64,000 nt of DNA, taken from contig NZ_NPIH01000168.1 in NCBI RefSeq assembly GCF_012275575.1, positions 1 to 64,000 on the forward strand, given 5' to 3'. This document shows positions 1 to 11,387 of this stretch, in pieces (the stretch's first letter is position 1; each line of letters opens with the position of its first letter). Below the pieces are notes generated by a model, which searched no databases, was not told where the DNA came from, and saw nothing but the letters and a program-made list of their open reading frames with translations. This DNA comes from Paraburkholderia sp. SG-MS1. Its GTDB lineage: Bacteria; Pseudomonadota; Gammaproteobacteria; Burkholderiales; Burkholderiaceae. Position numbers and translations under genes: made by a program.

Positions 1-591
1 TCGCCGCTCGACGATGCGGCAAGTTTGAAGGGCAAGCGCATCGCGACGACACGCGGCTCGATTGGCCACTATCTCGCGCTTGCCGCCTTGAAGAAGGCCA
101 ACGTGCCCGTGAGCGAGGTCACCTTCGTGTTCCTCGCGCCCGCCGATGCCAAGGCGGCGCTCGCGTCGGGCAGCGTCGACGCGTGGTCGGTGTGGGACCC
201 GTACACGGCACTGGGCGAAGCGCGCGATCACGACCGCATCATCGCGAACGGCGTCGGTCTGTCCGAAGGGCTTAGCTACCAGGTCGCGACGGATCGCGCG
301 ATCGCCGACAAACGCGCGCAACTCGCCGATTTCCTGCGGCGCGTGGCGCTCGGCCAACGTTGGGCGCTGTCGCATCCCGGCGAAGTCGCGGCGATGCAGT
401 CGCGCGTGACCGGCCTGCCGGTCGACGTGCTGAAGACGGTTTATCAGCGCGGCCAGGTGCATCCCGTGACGATCGACGACAGCGTCGTCAGCGCGCAGCA
501 GCGCACCGCCGATACCTACGAAGCCGCCAACGTGATCCGCGCGCATCTGGACGTGCGCACGAGTTTCGATCGCAGCTTCCCGCTGCCTTGA
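1..591 (+). CDS. SsuA-like ABC transporter periplasmic binding protein, 3' part
   Basis: The reading frame is open from base 1, so the N-terminus and signal peptide lie outside the window. The visible part (about 196 residues) has the second-lobe pattern of aliphatic sulfonate/nitrate/taurine binding proteins: LKGKRIATTRGSIGHY, then a helix ending KAALASGSVDAWSVWDPY, where the ASGSVDAW..WDPY motif is typical of SsuA-type proteins. The product would capture an organosulfonate or similar solute in the periplasm for an ABC importer. The partner permease and ATPase are not in view, and nothing downstream looks like the same operon. The exact substrate cannot be told from this fragment. Confidence 0.75.
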   Translation, partial: SPLDDAASLKGKRIATTRGSIGHYLALAALKKANVPVSEVTFVFLAPADAKAALASGSVDAWSVWDPYTALGEARDHDRIIANGVGLSEGLSYQVATDRAIADKRAQLADFLRRVALGQRWALSHPGEVAAMQSRVTGLPVDVLKTVYQRGQVHPVTIDDSVVSAQQRTADTYEAANVIRAHLDVRTSFDRSFPLP

Positions 592-898
592 GTGCGGCGG
601 GCGGGCGCGTGAGCATGAAGGACACACGCTGGCGCCGCGCCAATCATCTGCCAATTCGGTGTAAACGTGCTCTCGTCTAAACCGTCCAATGCGATTAGAT
701 TATCTGCACTTGGAAGGCTTATCGAGGGACCAGGGCGGCCAAACAAGCAGCGGTTTGCCATTCCGGCGACGGCGCAAGGTGTGCAGCCAAGGTTGCTCAC
801 CGCTTCGACGGAACCGGACCGCTGCGCGTCGTCCACGGTGCTTCGTATCGGGCGGCCAGTGGCCGCTTTCACTTCCGGTTGACTGTATCGACCGACCT
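592..898. other. Intergenic stretch, no convincing protein gene
   Basis: Short frames here have no protein-like composition. The stretch contains a compact hairpin (GCGGCC / GGCCGC near 855) and ends in the rho-independent terminator at 899-927. A terminator more than 300 bases downstream of the preceding stop could mark the 3' end of an untranslated RNA, but I do not recognise an RNA family. Confidence 0.4.
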
Positions 899-927
899 GG
901 CGACGCTTCTTTTAGCGTCGCCTTTTT
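899..927 (+). terminator. Rho-independent terminator
   Basis: Perfect 9-bp stem GGCGACGCT (899-907) and AGCGTCGCC (914-922) around a 6-base loop, followed by five T residues (923-927). The T-run places it on the plus strand. Bases 928-1245 after it hold no gene that I can support. Confidence 0.85.
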
Positions 928-1245
928 GCTTGTGGCGGCACTGTGTCGTGCTTCTCTGCGAGGAGACGGGCACGGCGGCCTTCAGTTCGCCACAGCGCCC
1001 ACCACTCTCACGCCACGCCTGTGCCGAGCTTTCGTCGCGCTTTAGCGATGTGCCGCGCAGACTCACGCGAATTCCCGGATTTCAATCGACTTGCATACAC
1101 GAGGGCCACGTGCCGTCGTGTCAACCTCGCTCGCGGTTTGCGCCGGGTGCGGTTATCCTGTAGCTCGCTCCGAAGGAAGCCCCCTTGGGAGGCACTACAT
1201 ACCGGAATGCGTGTTTTAACAGCGCATCCGCACAGGGAATTCGCC

Positions 1246-1797
1246 GTGAGCCTGAAACTGCTTACCGTCGCGATGTTGGTCACGTGCGTCGCACTCACCG
1301 GCTGCGACGACCGACAGAGCGACTACGCCGTGCAAAAACTCAAAGACTTTTTCAACGCCGTCAAACCCGATGCGTTGCTGCTCAGAAACCTGACGCCGGG
1401 CGTCACGACCGAGGCGCAAATTCGCGAGCAGATGGGCAAGCCGGAAACCGAGCGCACCTTCACCGATGGCTCGAAGCGCTTCGAATATCCGCGCGGCCCG
1501 CAAGGGCTGAACACGTACATGGTCGACATCGACCGTGACGGCAAGCTGCAAGCCATTACGCAGGTGCTGACGGCGGCCAGCTTCGCGAAGATCCGCATGG
1601 GCATGAGCGAGGACGAAGTGCGCCGATTGCTCGGCAAGCCCGGCGAGGTCGCGGTGTATCCGCTGAAGCCGGAGACCGTGTGGAGCTGGAAGTGGCGCGA
1701 GGGCGGCGTGACCGAGGAAGGGATTTTCAACGTGCACTTCGACCGGAATCTGAAGGTGTACACGACCTCGCGCTCGGACGTGATACGAGGGCGATAG
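1246..1797 (+). CDS. BamE/SmpA-OmlA-like outer membrane lipoprotein
   Basis: A GTG start at 1246 is chosen because AGGGA lies 7 bases upstream and because it leaves a clean signal peptide (MSLKLLTVAMLVTC) ending in the lipobox LTGC; an ATG at 1207 is the alternative. The mature protein (about 160 residues) carries two copies of the BamE-like pattern: LTPGVTTEAQIREQMGKP, then IRMGMSEDEVRRLLGKPGEV. This is the SmpA/OmlA fold of small lipoproteins attached to the outer membrane. The family includes the Bam-complex subunit BamE, but a double-repeat protein of 183 residues is probably a paralogue rather than BamE itself. It ends 18 bases before the patatin-like gene and may be co-transcribed with it. 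Confidence 0.8.
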   Translation: MSLKLLTVAMLVTCVALTGCDDRQSDYAVQKLKDFFNAVKPDALLLRNLTPGVTTEAQIREQMGKPETERTFTDGSKRFEYPRGPQGLNTYMVDIDRDGKLQAITQVLTAASFAKIRMGMSEDEVRRLLGKPGEVAVYPLKPETVWSWKWREGGVTEEGIFNVHFDRNLKVYTTSRSDVIRGR

Positions 1798-1815
1798 AAA
1801 ATAAGCAGCGGGGTG

Positions 1816-2775
1816 ATGACAATGATTCGTCGACGTCGATACAGCCGGATCGGGCTGGTGTTGGGGGGCGGTGCCGCGCGCGGCTGGGCGCATATCGGGG
1901 CCATTCGCGCATTGCATGACGCGGGCATCAAGCCCGACGTGGTGTGCGGCACGTCGATCGGCGCGCTGGTGGGCGCGGTGTACGCGAACGGCGACCTCGA
2001 CTGGCTCGAGGAATGGGTCGCACGGCTCACGTGGCAGACCGTGGTGCGCCTGCTCGATCTGCGCATCTCGGGCGGTCTGCTCGGCGGGCGCAAGGTGATC
2101 CAGCTATTCGCGGACAAATTCAACGGCCGTTCCATCGGGCAGTTGAACCTGCCGTTCGCCGCAGTCGCCACCGAACTCGATACAGGCCGCGAAATCTGGT
2201 TGCAGGAGGGCAGCACCATCGATTCGGTACGCGCGTCGATTGCGATTCCCGGCATCTTCACGCCGGTGTGGCACAACGGCGTGTGGCTCGTGGACGGCGG
2301 TCTGAGCAATCCGGTGCCGGTCTCGGTGGCGCGCGGCATGCGCGCGGACTGTGTGATCGCGATCGACCTGAACAACGACATTCTCAACGGCCGCGACTTC
2401 GGCGGCGGGGTGGTCGAAACGCCCTCGCTCGATCCCGGCGCGCCGCCGCCCGTCGCGCTGCGCCGCAACGGCAAGCCCTGGCCGCGTTGGCTCGCGCCCG
2501 CCGACGCCAGCGTCACCGACGACGTGCGCGTCGCGCCCGCGCCGAGCGCCCGCGTGCCGTCGATGCTGAGTTCGATCGCGCAGAGCATCGACATCATGCA
2601 GGTGCGAATTTCGCGCAGCCGCCTTGCCGGCGAACCGGCGGATATCCTGATTCAGCCGCGGCTGGGCGGAATGGGCATTTTCGATTTTCACCGCGCGGCG
2701 CCCGCGATCGAGGAAGGGCGCGCGGCGGTCGAATACATGCTGCCGGCGATTCGGGCGCGGCTGGGGATGGAATAA
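1816..2775 (+). CDS. Patatin-like phospholipase (RssA-like)
   Basis: A 319-residue protein with all the patatin signatures: the oxyanion-hole loop LVLGGGAARGW (residues 15-24), the nucleophile elbow GTSIG (Ser47) and the DGG motif with catalytic Asp160 in VDGGLSNPVPV. These form the Ser-Asp dyad of the patatin/NTE family, which hydrolyses acyl ester bonds in phospholipids. There is no signal peptide, so it probably acts in the cytoplasm or at the inner membrane. Length and layout resemble the bacterial RssA/YlbK group. Starts at GTG 1813, ATG 1816 or ATG 1822 are all possible because the ribosome binding site is weak. The substrate is not predictable. Confidence 0.85.
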   Translation: MTMIRRRRYSRIGLVLGGGAARGWAHIGAIRALHDAGIKPDVVCGTSIGALVGAVYANGDLDWLEEWVARLTWQTVVRLLDLRISGGLLGGRKVIQLFADKFNGRSIGQLNLPFAAVATELDTGREIWLQEGSTIDSVRASIAIPGIFTPVWHNGVWLVDGGLSNPVPVSVARGMRADCVIAIDLNNDILNGRDFGGGVVETPSLDPGAPPPVALRRNGKPWPRWLAPADASVTDDVRVAPAPSARVPSMLSSIAQSIDIMQVRISRSRLAGEPADILIQPRLGGMGIFDFHRAAPAIEEGRAAVEYMLPAIRARLGME

Positions 2776-2909
2776 GCGGGCGCGGTCTATCGAAAAAGCG
2801 ACCCGAAACTTGCTAAATCGCGGCGGCGCCGGCCGCCCGCGCCGCACCTTACAAACGCATATCTCCTGCAAAACCAAGCGCTACCGGCATGTCGCCACGC
2901 CCGAGCGCA

Positions 2910-2930
2910 TTTTGTTGCGTCGCAACAAAA
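2910..2930. promoter_or_regulatory. Near-perfect palindrome upstream of hisQ
   Basis: TTTTGTTGCG (2910-2919) and CGCAACAAAA (2921-2930) form a perfect 10-bp inverted repeat around one central T. It lies about 125 bases upstream of the hisQ start in a 280-base gap with no gene. It has no T-run and sits in a promoter region, so an operator for a dimeric regulator is more likely than a terminator. TGTCGC at 2890 just upstream resembles the Pseudomonas ArgR half-site. Confidence 0.5.
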
Positions 2931-3055
2931 CCCGTGCCCTCCATTTGAGAAATTGATTTTCGCTTGCGAGACTCCGCGCCATGCCGGACGAGTCGGGGAG
3001 GCTGCGAGCCCGACGCCGTCCGCGACATTTTCAATAAACCTGGATGGAGACACGC

Positions 3056-3745
3056 GTGTTCCTATACGGCTTTGGTCCGGTCTTGCTGGCCGGCACGATC
3101 CAGACGATCGAGCTGTCCGTCCTGTCGCTGGCGGCCGCCGTGCTGCTCGGCCTCGCGGGTGCGGCGGCGAAACTCTCGTTCAACCGCCCGCTGCGGGCGA
3201 TCGCGACCGGCTACACGACGCTGATCCGCTCGGTGCCCGATCTCGTGCTGATGCTGCTGCTGTTCTACAGCATCCAGATCGCGGTCAACGATCTCACCGA
3301 TGCGCTCAATCTGCAGCAGTTCGACATCGATCCGTTCGTGGCCGGCGTGTTGACGCTCGGCTTCATCTACGGCGCGTACTTCACCGAGACCTTTCGCGGC
3401 GCGTTTCTCGCGGTGCCGCGCGGCCAGCTCGAAGCGGGCAGCGCGTACGGCATGAGCGGCGTACGCGTGTTCACGCGCATCCTGTTCCCGCAGATGATGC
3501 GCTTCGCGCTGCCTGGCATCGGCAACAACTGGCAGGTGCTGGTCAAGGCGACGGCGCTGGTGTCGATCATCGGTCTCGCCGACGTGGTCAAGGCCGCGCA
3601 GGACGCGGGCAAAAGCACCTTCAACATGTTCTTCTTCATCCTGGTCGCCGCGCTCATCTATCTGGCGATCACCACGGTATCGAATCTCGTGCTGATCTGG
3701 CTGGGCCGGCGCTATTCGATCGGCGTGCGCCACGCGGAGCTCTGA
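3056..3745 (+). CDS. hisQ: Basic amino acid ABC transporter permease HisQ
   Basis: A 229-residue inner-membrane permease of the polar amino acid (HisMQ/ArtMQ) family. It begins FLYGFGPVLLAGTIQTIELS, has several hydrophobic segments, and carries the cytoplasmic EAA coupling loop (EAGSAYGMSGVRVFTRILFPQ) that contacts the ATPase. The GTG start at 3056 has GGAG 6 bases upstream; an in-frame ATG at 3044 would add four residues and lacks a good ribosome binding site. It pairs with HisM, whose gene starts 5 bases after this stop, and with the ATPase HisP. With ArgT encoded at 13929 it forms a lysine/arginine/ornithine/histidine importer. Its place beside the AST genes points to arginine or ornithine as substrate. 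Confidence 0.92.
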   Translation: MFLYGFGPVLLAGTIQTIELSVLSLAAAVLLGLAGAAAKLSFNRPLRAIATGYTTLIRSVPDLVLMLLLFYSIQIAVNDLTDALNLQQFDIDPFVAGVLTLGFIYGAYFTETFRGAFLAVPRGQLEAGSAYGMSGVRVFTRILFPQMMRFALPGIGNNWQVLVKATALVSIIGLADVVKAAQDAGKSTFNMFFFILVAALIYLAITTVSNLVLIWLGRRYSIGVRHAEL

Positions 3746-3750
3746 GCGAC

Positions 3751-4464
3751 ATGATCGACATCATCAATCAATTCTGGCGCGCGTTCCTGTTCTGGGACGG
3801 CCAGCGCATCTCGGGTCTCGCGGTCACGCTGTGGCTGCTGGTGGCGTCGATCGGCATCGGCTTCGTCGTGTCGATTCCGCTCGCGGTCGCGCGGGTGTCG
3901 AAAAAGCGCTGGCTGTCGACGCCGGTGCGCATCTACACCTACGTGTTTCGCGGCACGCCGCTCTACGTGCAGCTGCTGCTGATCTACACCGGCATCTACA
4001 GCCTCGCGTTCGTGCGCTCGCACAGCCTGCTGGACGCGTTCTTCCGCAGCGGTTTTCACTGCGCGATTCTCGCGTTTGCGCTGAACACCTGCGCGTACAC
4101 CACCGAGATTTTCGCCGGCGCGATCCGTTCGACCTCGCACGGCGAAGTGGAGGCGGCGCGCGCGTACGGCATGAGCTGGTTCACGATGTACCGGCGCATT
4201 GTGATACCGTCCGCGCTGCGCCGGGCGCTGCCGTTGTACAGTAACGAAGTGATCCTGATGCTGCACGCCACGACGGTCGCGTTCACCGCCACCGTGCCGG
4301 ACATTCTGAAGGTGGCGCGCGATGCGAACTCGGCCACGTACCAGTCGTTCAACGCATTCGGCCTCGCGGCGCTGCTGTATCTGATCGTGTCGTTCGCGCT
4401 GGTGGCGCTGTTTCGCCGCGCCGAGCGGCACTGGCTGGCTTACCTGGCGGTGCGCACGCACTGA
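3751..4464 (+). CDS. hisM: Basic amino acid ABC transporter permease HisM
   Basis: A 237-residue second permease of the HisQM heterodimer. It has the family N-terminus GLAVTLWLLVASIGIGFVVSIPLA, the segment VFRGTPLYVQLLLIYTGIY, and the EAA loop EVEAARAYGMSWFTMYRRIVIPSALRRALP that docks on HisP. The RGTPLYVQ motif is characteristic of this permease family. The ATG at 3751 follows the hisQ stop after 5 bases, so the two are translated as one operon. The gap of 75 bases to hisP contains the hisP ribosome binding site. Confidence 0.92.
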   Translation: MIDIINQFWRAFLFWDGQRISGLAVTLWLLVASIGIGFVVSIPLAVARVSKKRWLSTPVRIYTYVFRGTPLYVQLLLIYTGIYSLAFVRSHSLLDAFFRSGFHCAILAFALNTCAYTTEIFAGAIRSTSHGEVEAARAYGMSWFTMYRRIVIPSALRRALPLYSNEVILMLHATTVAFTATVPDILKVARDANSATYQSFNAFGLAALLYLIVSFALVALFRRAERHWLAYLAVRTH

Positions 4465-4539
4465 GCGCGCGCTGTTGGCACCGGCGGTGCCGCCTATGCG
4501 CCGTCACAGATCGATCCGTATTCTCACAGGGAGAGCATC

Positions 4540-5331
4540 TTGCTCCACACTACTCAGACCGAAGCTTGCAAGCTCGCCGTACAGGACATCCACAAGCGCT
4601 ACGGCGATAACGAAGTGCTCAAGGGCGTGTCGCTCAACGCGAACAAGGGCGACGTGATCAGCATCATCGGCGCGAGCGGGTCGGGCAAGAGCACCTTTCT
4701 GCGTTGCATCAATTTTCTCGAGCGGCCGAATGCAGGGCAGATCGTCGTCGACGGCGAAGCGGTCAAGACCAAAACCGACCGTGCCGGCAATCTCGAAGTC
4801 GCCGATCACAAGCAGCTGCAACGCATCCGCACGAAGCTCGCGATGGTGTTCCAGCACTTCAACCTGTGGGCGCACATGAACGTGATCGAGAACATCGTCG
4901 AAGCGCCGATTCACGTGCTTGGCATGTCGCGTCGCGAAGCGGAGGAGCGGGCGCGCGAATATCTCGAGAAGGTCGGTCTCGCGCCGCGTCTGGAAAAACA
5001 GTATCCATCGCATCTGTCGGGCGGCCAGCAGCAGCGCGTGGCGATTGCGCGCGCGCTCGCGATGAACCCCGACGTGATGCTGTTCGACGAGCCCACTTCG
5101 GCACTCGACCCCGAACTGGTCGGCGAAGTGCTGAAGGTCATGCAGAAGCTCGCCGAGGAAGGCCGCACGATGATCGTCGTCACGCATGAGATGGGTTTCG
5201 CACGCAACGTGTCGAATCACGTGATGTTCCTGCATCAGGGCCGCACCGAAGAAGAGGGGCTGCCCGCCGAGGTGCTCACCGCGCCACGCAGCGAACGACT
5301 CAAGCAGTTCCTGTCCGGCAGCCTGAAATAA
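4540..5331 (+). CDS. hisP: Basic amino acid ABC transporter ATP-binding protein HisP
   Basis: A 263-residue ABC ATPase. It contains Walker [10 protein letters not shown], the Q-loop in [14 protein letters not shown], the signature LSGGQQQR, Walker [13 protein letters not shown] and the switch histidine in VVTHEMGF. The QHFNLWAHM sequence is typical of HisP rather than GlnQ. The start is TTG at 4540, supported by AGGGAGAG about 7 bases upstream. It energises HisQ-HisM for import of arginine/ornithine/histidine. The regulator at 5366 follows after 34 bases on the same strand. Confidence 0.93.
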   Translation: MLHTTQTEACKLAVQDIHKRYGDNEVLKGVSLNANKGDVISIIGASGSGKSTFLRCINFLERPNAGQIVVDGEAVKTKTDRAGNLEVADHKQLQRIRTKLAMVFQHFNLWAHMNVIENIVEAPIHVLGMSRREAEERAREYLEKVGLAPRLEKQYPSHLSGGQQQRVAIARALAMNPDVMLFDEPTSALDPELVGEVLKVMQKLAEEGRTMIVVTHEMGFARNVSNHVMFLHQGRTEEEGLPAEVLTAPRSERLKQFLSGSLK

Positions 5332-5365
5332 CGCGCGGCCCGCGCTCGCGTTTTACTGATTAGCG

Positions 5366-6415
5366 ATGGCCCGACCGTCCAGCCCGGCTCGCACCACGCA
5401 GGTCGCGATCGTCGCCTTGCCGCCCGTGTCCATGTCGGGAGTCGGGCCGATCATCGACGCGCTCAATCTTGCCAACGAAATCGACGGCCGCGCGCTTTAC
5501 CGCGTGCAGGTGTGTTCGTGGGACGGCCGCGCGGTGCCGCTCGCGGGGGGCGCGCAATGGCCGGCCGATGCCGCGTTCGGCGACGCGATCGCGTGCGACT
5601 GGCTGATCATTGTCAGCGAACGGTTTCAGCAATTCGCCGACTATCGGCTCTTTCTCGCGAGCCTCTCGCGCGTCGGCCAGCGCACGCCGCTCGTCACCGG
5701 CATTCACCACGGCGTGTGGTGGCTCGCGATGGCCGGGCAGTTGTCCGGCTATCGCGTGAGCGTGAACTGGGAAACCTATCAGCAGTTCTCCGAGCAGTTC
5801 GAACGCTCGATCGTCACGCAGCAGATCTTCGAAATCGATCGCGATCGCGCCACCTGCGCGGGCGGTCAGGCGACCGTCGATTTCATGCTGGCGATGATCG
5901 GCCGCGAGCACGGCCCCGAACTCGCCGACCGGATCGCCGACGCGCTCGGCGTGGGCGTGTTGCGCGCGGGCGAAGAACGTCAGCGCATTCCGTTCGTGAC
6001 CGCGCCGGGTGAGCGTCATCCGCGTCTGAACGACGCGCTGCTGCTGATGGAAGCGAATATCGAAGACCCCCTCACCACCGATGAAATCGCCACGCTCGTG
6101 GGCGTCTCGCGGCGGCAGCTGGAGCGGCTGTTTCGCCAGTATCTCGGCTCGATGCCGTCCAAATACTATCTGGGCCTGCGCCTGTCCAAAGCGCGCACGC
6201 AATTGCAGCGCACCAGCAAGTCGGTGGTGCAGATCAGCCTCGCGTGCGGGTTTTCGTCGGCGGCGCATTTTTCCAATGCCTATCGCGAACGCTTTGGTGT
6301 CACACCGCGAGAGGATCGTCGCAACTGGATCGACAAGCAGACCGGCGCGAGCGGCGCCGCGGCCAGCGAACCGCGCCCGGCCGCGCTGATCGAGCGGCCG
6401 GATCTGGCGGATTGA
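5366..6415 (+). CDS. AraC-family regulator with GATase1-like N-domain (ArgR-type)
   Basis: A 349-residue regulator. Residues about 10-190 form the class I glutamine amidotransferase-like (DJ-1/PfpI) domain of GlxA-type regulators (AIVALPPVSMSGVGPIIDALNLANE). The C-terminal third is an AraC double helix-turn-helix: LTTDEIATLVGVSRRQLERLF, then VVQISLACGFSSAAHFSNAYRERFGVTP. The Pseudomonas aeruginosa arginine-responsive activator ArgR has this architecture and sits with the same aot/aru genes. By context this protein probably activates hisQMP and the ast genes when arginine is present. It is unrelated to E. coli ArgR. The 98-base gap before astC contains a candidate binding site. Confidence 0.85.
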   Translation: MARPSSPARTTQVAIVALPPVSMSGVGPIIDALNLANEIDGRALYRVQVCSWDGRAVPLAGGAQWPADAAFGDAIACDWLIIVSERFQQFADYRLFLASLSRVGQRTPLVTGIHHGVWWLAMAGQLSGYRVSVNWETYQQFSEQFERSIVTQQIFEIDRDRATCAGGQATVDFMLAMIGREHGPELADRIADALGVGVLRAGEERQRIPFVTAPGERHPRLNDALLLMEANIEDPLTTDEIATLVGVSRRQLERLFRQYLGSMPSKYYLGLRLSKARTQLQRTSKSVVQISLACGFSSAAHFSNAYRERFGVTPREDRRNWIDKQTGASGAAASEPRPAALIERPDLAD

Positions 6416-6434
6416 AGCGGAACCTCATAGAAAA

Positions 6435-6450
6435 CGTCGCGTATGCGCAA
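6435..6450 (+). promoter_or_regulatory. Possible ArgR-type half-site upstream of astC
   Basis: CGTCGC, 8 bases, then AA. This differs at the first base from TGTCGC-N8-AA, the half-site I recall for Pseudomonas ArgR. It sits about 65 bases upstream of the astC start, in the promoter region between the regulator gene and the ast operon. The match is short, so this is only a candidate. Confidence 0.3.
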
Positions 6451-6513
6451 GACGTATCGCGCGCGGTTTCCTACACTACCTGTATTACCTCTCACCTGTA
6501 ACGAGGATTTGCC

Positions 6514-7749
6514 ATGAACGACCTGACAGTGACACGCAAGACCTTCGACGAAGTCATGGTGCCGGTGTTTTCGCCCGCCGCCTTCGTACCGGATCGTGGT
6601 CTCGGCTCACGCGTTTGGGATACGCAAGGCCGCGACTATATCGACTTCGCCGGCGGGATCGCCGTCACCGCGCTCGGTCATGCGCATCCGGAGTTGCTCA
6701 AGGTATTGCACGAGCAGGGCGGCAAACTGTGGCACATCGGCAATGGCTATACCAACGAGCCGGTGCTGCGTCTGGCCAAACGTCTCGAAGACCTGACCTT
6801 CGCGGACCGCGCGTTCTTCGCCAACTCGGGCGCGGAAGCGAACGAGGCGGCGCTGAAGCTTGCGCGGCGCGTCGCGTTCGACCGTCATGGCGCAAAGAAG
6901 GCCGAGATCATCTCGTTCACACAGTCGTTTCATGGCCGCACGTTCTTCACGGTGAGCGTGGGCGGGCAGCCGAAGTATTCGGAAGGCTTCGGCCCGGTGC
7001 CGGCCGGCATCACCCATTTGCCGTACAACGACACCGAAGCGGCGAAGAAAGCGATCGGCGCGCAGACCTGCGCGGTGATCGTCGAGCCGATCCAGGGCGA
7101 GGGCGGCGTGATTCCCGCCGATCCGGGCTTCCTGAAGGCGCTGCGCGAAGCCTGCGATCAGCACGGCGCGCTGCTGATTTTCGACGAGGTGCAAACGGGC
7201 GTGGGCCGCAGCGGCTACTTCTACGCGTATCAGGACACGGGCGTCACGCCGGACATCCTGACCACGGCGAAGGCGCTCGGTAACGGTTTCCCGATCGGCG
7301 CGATGCTGACCACCACCGAACTGGCCGCGTATTTCAAGGTCGGCGTGCACGGCACGACCTATGGCGGCAATCCGCTCGGCTCGGCGATCGCGGAGAAAGT
7401 GGTCGAGCTCGTCAGTGACCCGAAGCTGCTCGAAGGCGTGCGTACACGCGGCGAAGCGCTAAAGGGTCACCTCGCAAAAATGCACGAGCGCTTTGGCCTC
7501 TTCACGCAAGTGCGCGGCAAGGGCCTGCTGATCGGCGCGGAACTGACCGACGCGTTCAAGGGCCGCGCGAAAGACTTTGTGACCGCGGCGGGCCAGCACG
7601 GCGTGATCATGCTGATGGCCGGTCCCGACGTGCTGCGTTTCGTGCCGTCGCTGATCATGCCGCTCGAAGACATGAACGAAGGCTTCGAACGCCTCACGAA
7701 GGCCTTCGGGGAAATCGTCGGTGCGAACGCGCAAGCGGCGACGCGTTGA
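6514..7749 (+). CDS. astC: Succinylornithine transaminase / acetylornithine aminotransferase
   Basis: A 411-residue class III PLP aminotransferase. The Schiff-base lysine is K253 in [17 protein letters not shown] is bound through [10 protein letters not shown], and [14 protein letters not shown] contacts the phosphate. It converts N2-succinylornithine plus 2-oxoglutarate to succinylglutamate semialdehyde plus glutamate, the third AST step; such enzymes often also accept acetylornithine. GAGGA lies 8 bases before the ATG. It is the first gene of the ast operon (astC-aruF-aruG-astD-astB-astE), and placement next to the transporter and regulator supports a catabolic role over the biosynthetic ArgD role. 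Confidence 0.93.
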   Translation: MNDLTVTRKTFDEVMVPVFSPAAFVPDRGLGSRVWDTQGRDYIDFAGGIAVTALGHAHPELLKVLHEQGGKLWHIGNGYTNEPVLRLAKRLEDLTFADRAFFANSGAEANEAALKLARRVAFDRHGAKKAEIISFTQSFHGRTFFTVSVGGQPKYSEGFGPVPAGITHLPYNDTEAAKKAIGAQTCAVIVEPIQGEGGVIPADPGFLKALREACDQHGALLIFDEVQTGVGRSGYFYAYQDTGVTPDILTTAKALGNGFPIGAMLTTTELAAYFKVGVHGTTYGGNPLGSAIAEKVVELVSDPKLLEGVRTRGEALKGHLAKMHERFGLFTQVRGKGLLIGAELTDAFKGRAKDFVTAAGQHGVIMLMAGPDVLRFVPSLIMPLEDMNEGFERLTKAFGEIVGANAQAATR

Positions 7750-7816
7750 TTCACACCAACGCGCTCGTGATCCGGCTCCAGCACCGAACCATGCGCCACA
7801 TTCAACAGGATCGATG

Positions 7817-8874
7817 ATGCTCTTCGTACGTCCGGGCCGCCTGGCCGATCTCGATGCGCTCGAACATATGGCGCGCACCGCGCAACCGGTGCTGCATTCG
7901 TTGCCGCACGACCGGCGCGCGCTCGAAGCGCGTGTCGCCTTGTCGGAAGACTCGTTTCGCGCCGAGGTCGATTTTCCGGGCGAGGAATTCTATCTGTTCG
8001 TACTCGAAGACAGCGACAGCGGCAAGCTGATGGGCACCGCGAGCATCGTCGCCGCGGCCGGTTATTCGGACCCGTTCTACGCGTTTCGCAACGATGCGCT
8101 GATTCATGCGTCGCGCGAGTTGCACGTGAACCGCAAGATTCACGCGCTGACCATGTCGCATGAACTGACCGGCAAGAGCCGGCTCGCGGGCTACTACATC
8201 GACCCGTCGCTGCGCGGCGAGCCCGCCGCGCATCTGATGTCGCGCGCGCGGATGATGTACATCGCGGCCAATCGCCGGCGTTTTACGCCCGAGGTGTTCT
8301 CGCTGCTGCTCGGCGTCACCGACGAGAACGGCGTGTCGCCGTTCTGGGAAGCGGTGGGGCGCAAGTTCTTCGGCCGCGATTTCGCCGACATCGAAATCGA
8401 ATCGGGCGGGCGCAGCCGCACTTTTATCGCCGAAGTAATGCCCACCTATCCCGTGTATGTGCCGCTGCTGCCGGCAGCAGCGCAGCGCGTGCTCGGCGAG
8501 CCGGATTCGAAGGCCCTGCTCGCCTATGAGATTCACCAGGAAGAAGGCTTCGAGACGGACCGCTTCATCGACATTTTCGACGCGGGGCCGGTCGTGACCG
8601 CGCAGGTGGATCGCAGCGTCTGCGTGACACGCAATGAAACGCGGGTGGTCCACGAGTCGGCTGCCGCCGCGGCGAACGCCGCGACGTATCTGATCGCGCA
8701 TAACGGCGCCGACGGCGAATTCCGCTGCGTGCTCGGCGAACTGGCCGCGGGCAAGGACGTGGGCGCGCCGTTGCCGCACGCGGCGCGCGCGGCGCTCGGC
8801 GTGCAGGAGGGCGATGCGGTGCGTTGCGTGCCATTGCATCCGCCGCGTCAGGATGAACATTCGGGAGAGGCGCA

Positions 8875-8878
<4 letters not shown>
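7817..8878 (+). CDS. aruF: Arginine N-succinyltransferase, AruF-type subunit
   Basis: A 353-residue member of the AstA family, which transfers succinyl from succinyl-CoA to the alpha-amino group of arginine (first AST step). Family features include LHSLPHDRRALEARVALSEDSF near the N-terminus, the acetyltransferase-like core (GTASIVAAAGYSDPFYAFRND), and FWEAVGRKFFGRDFADIE. Of two adjacent ATGs, 7817 is 6 bases from AGGA and gives MLFVRPGRL. It overlaps the next gene by 4 bases (ATGA), consistent with coupled synthesis of two subunits, as in the AruF/AruG pair of Pseudomonas. Confidence 0.9.
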
Positions 8879-11378
<2,500 letters not shown>

Positions 11379-11387
11379 GGATCGACG

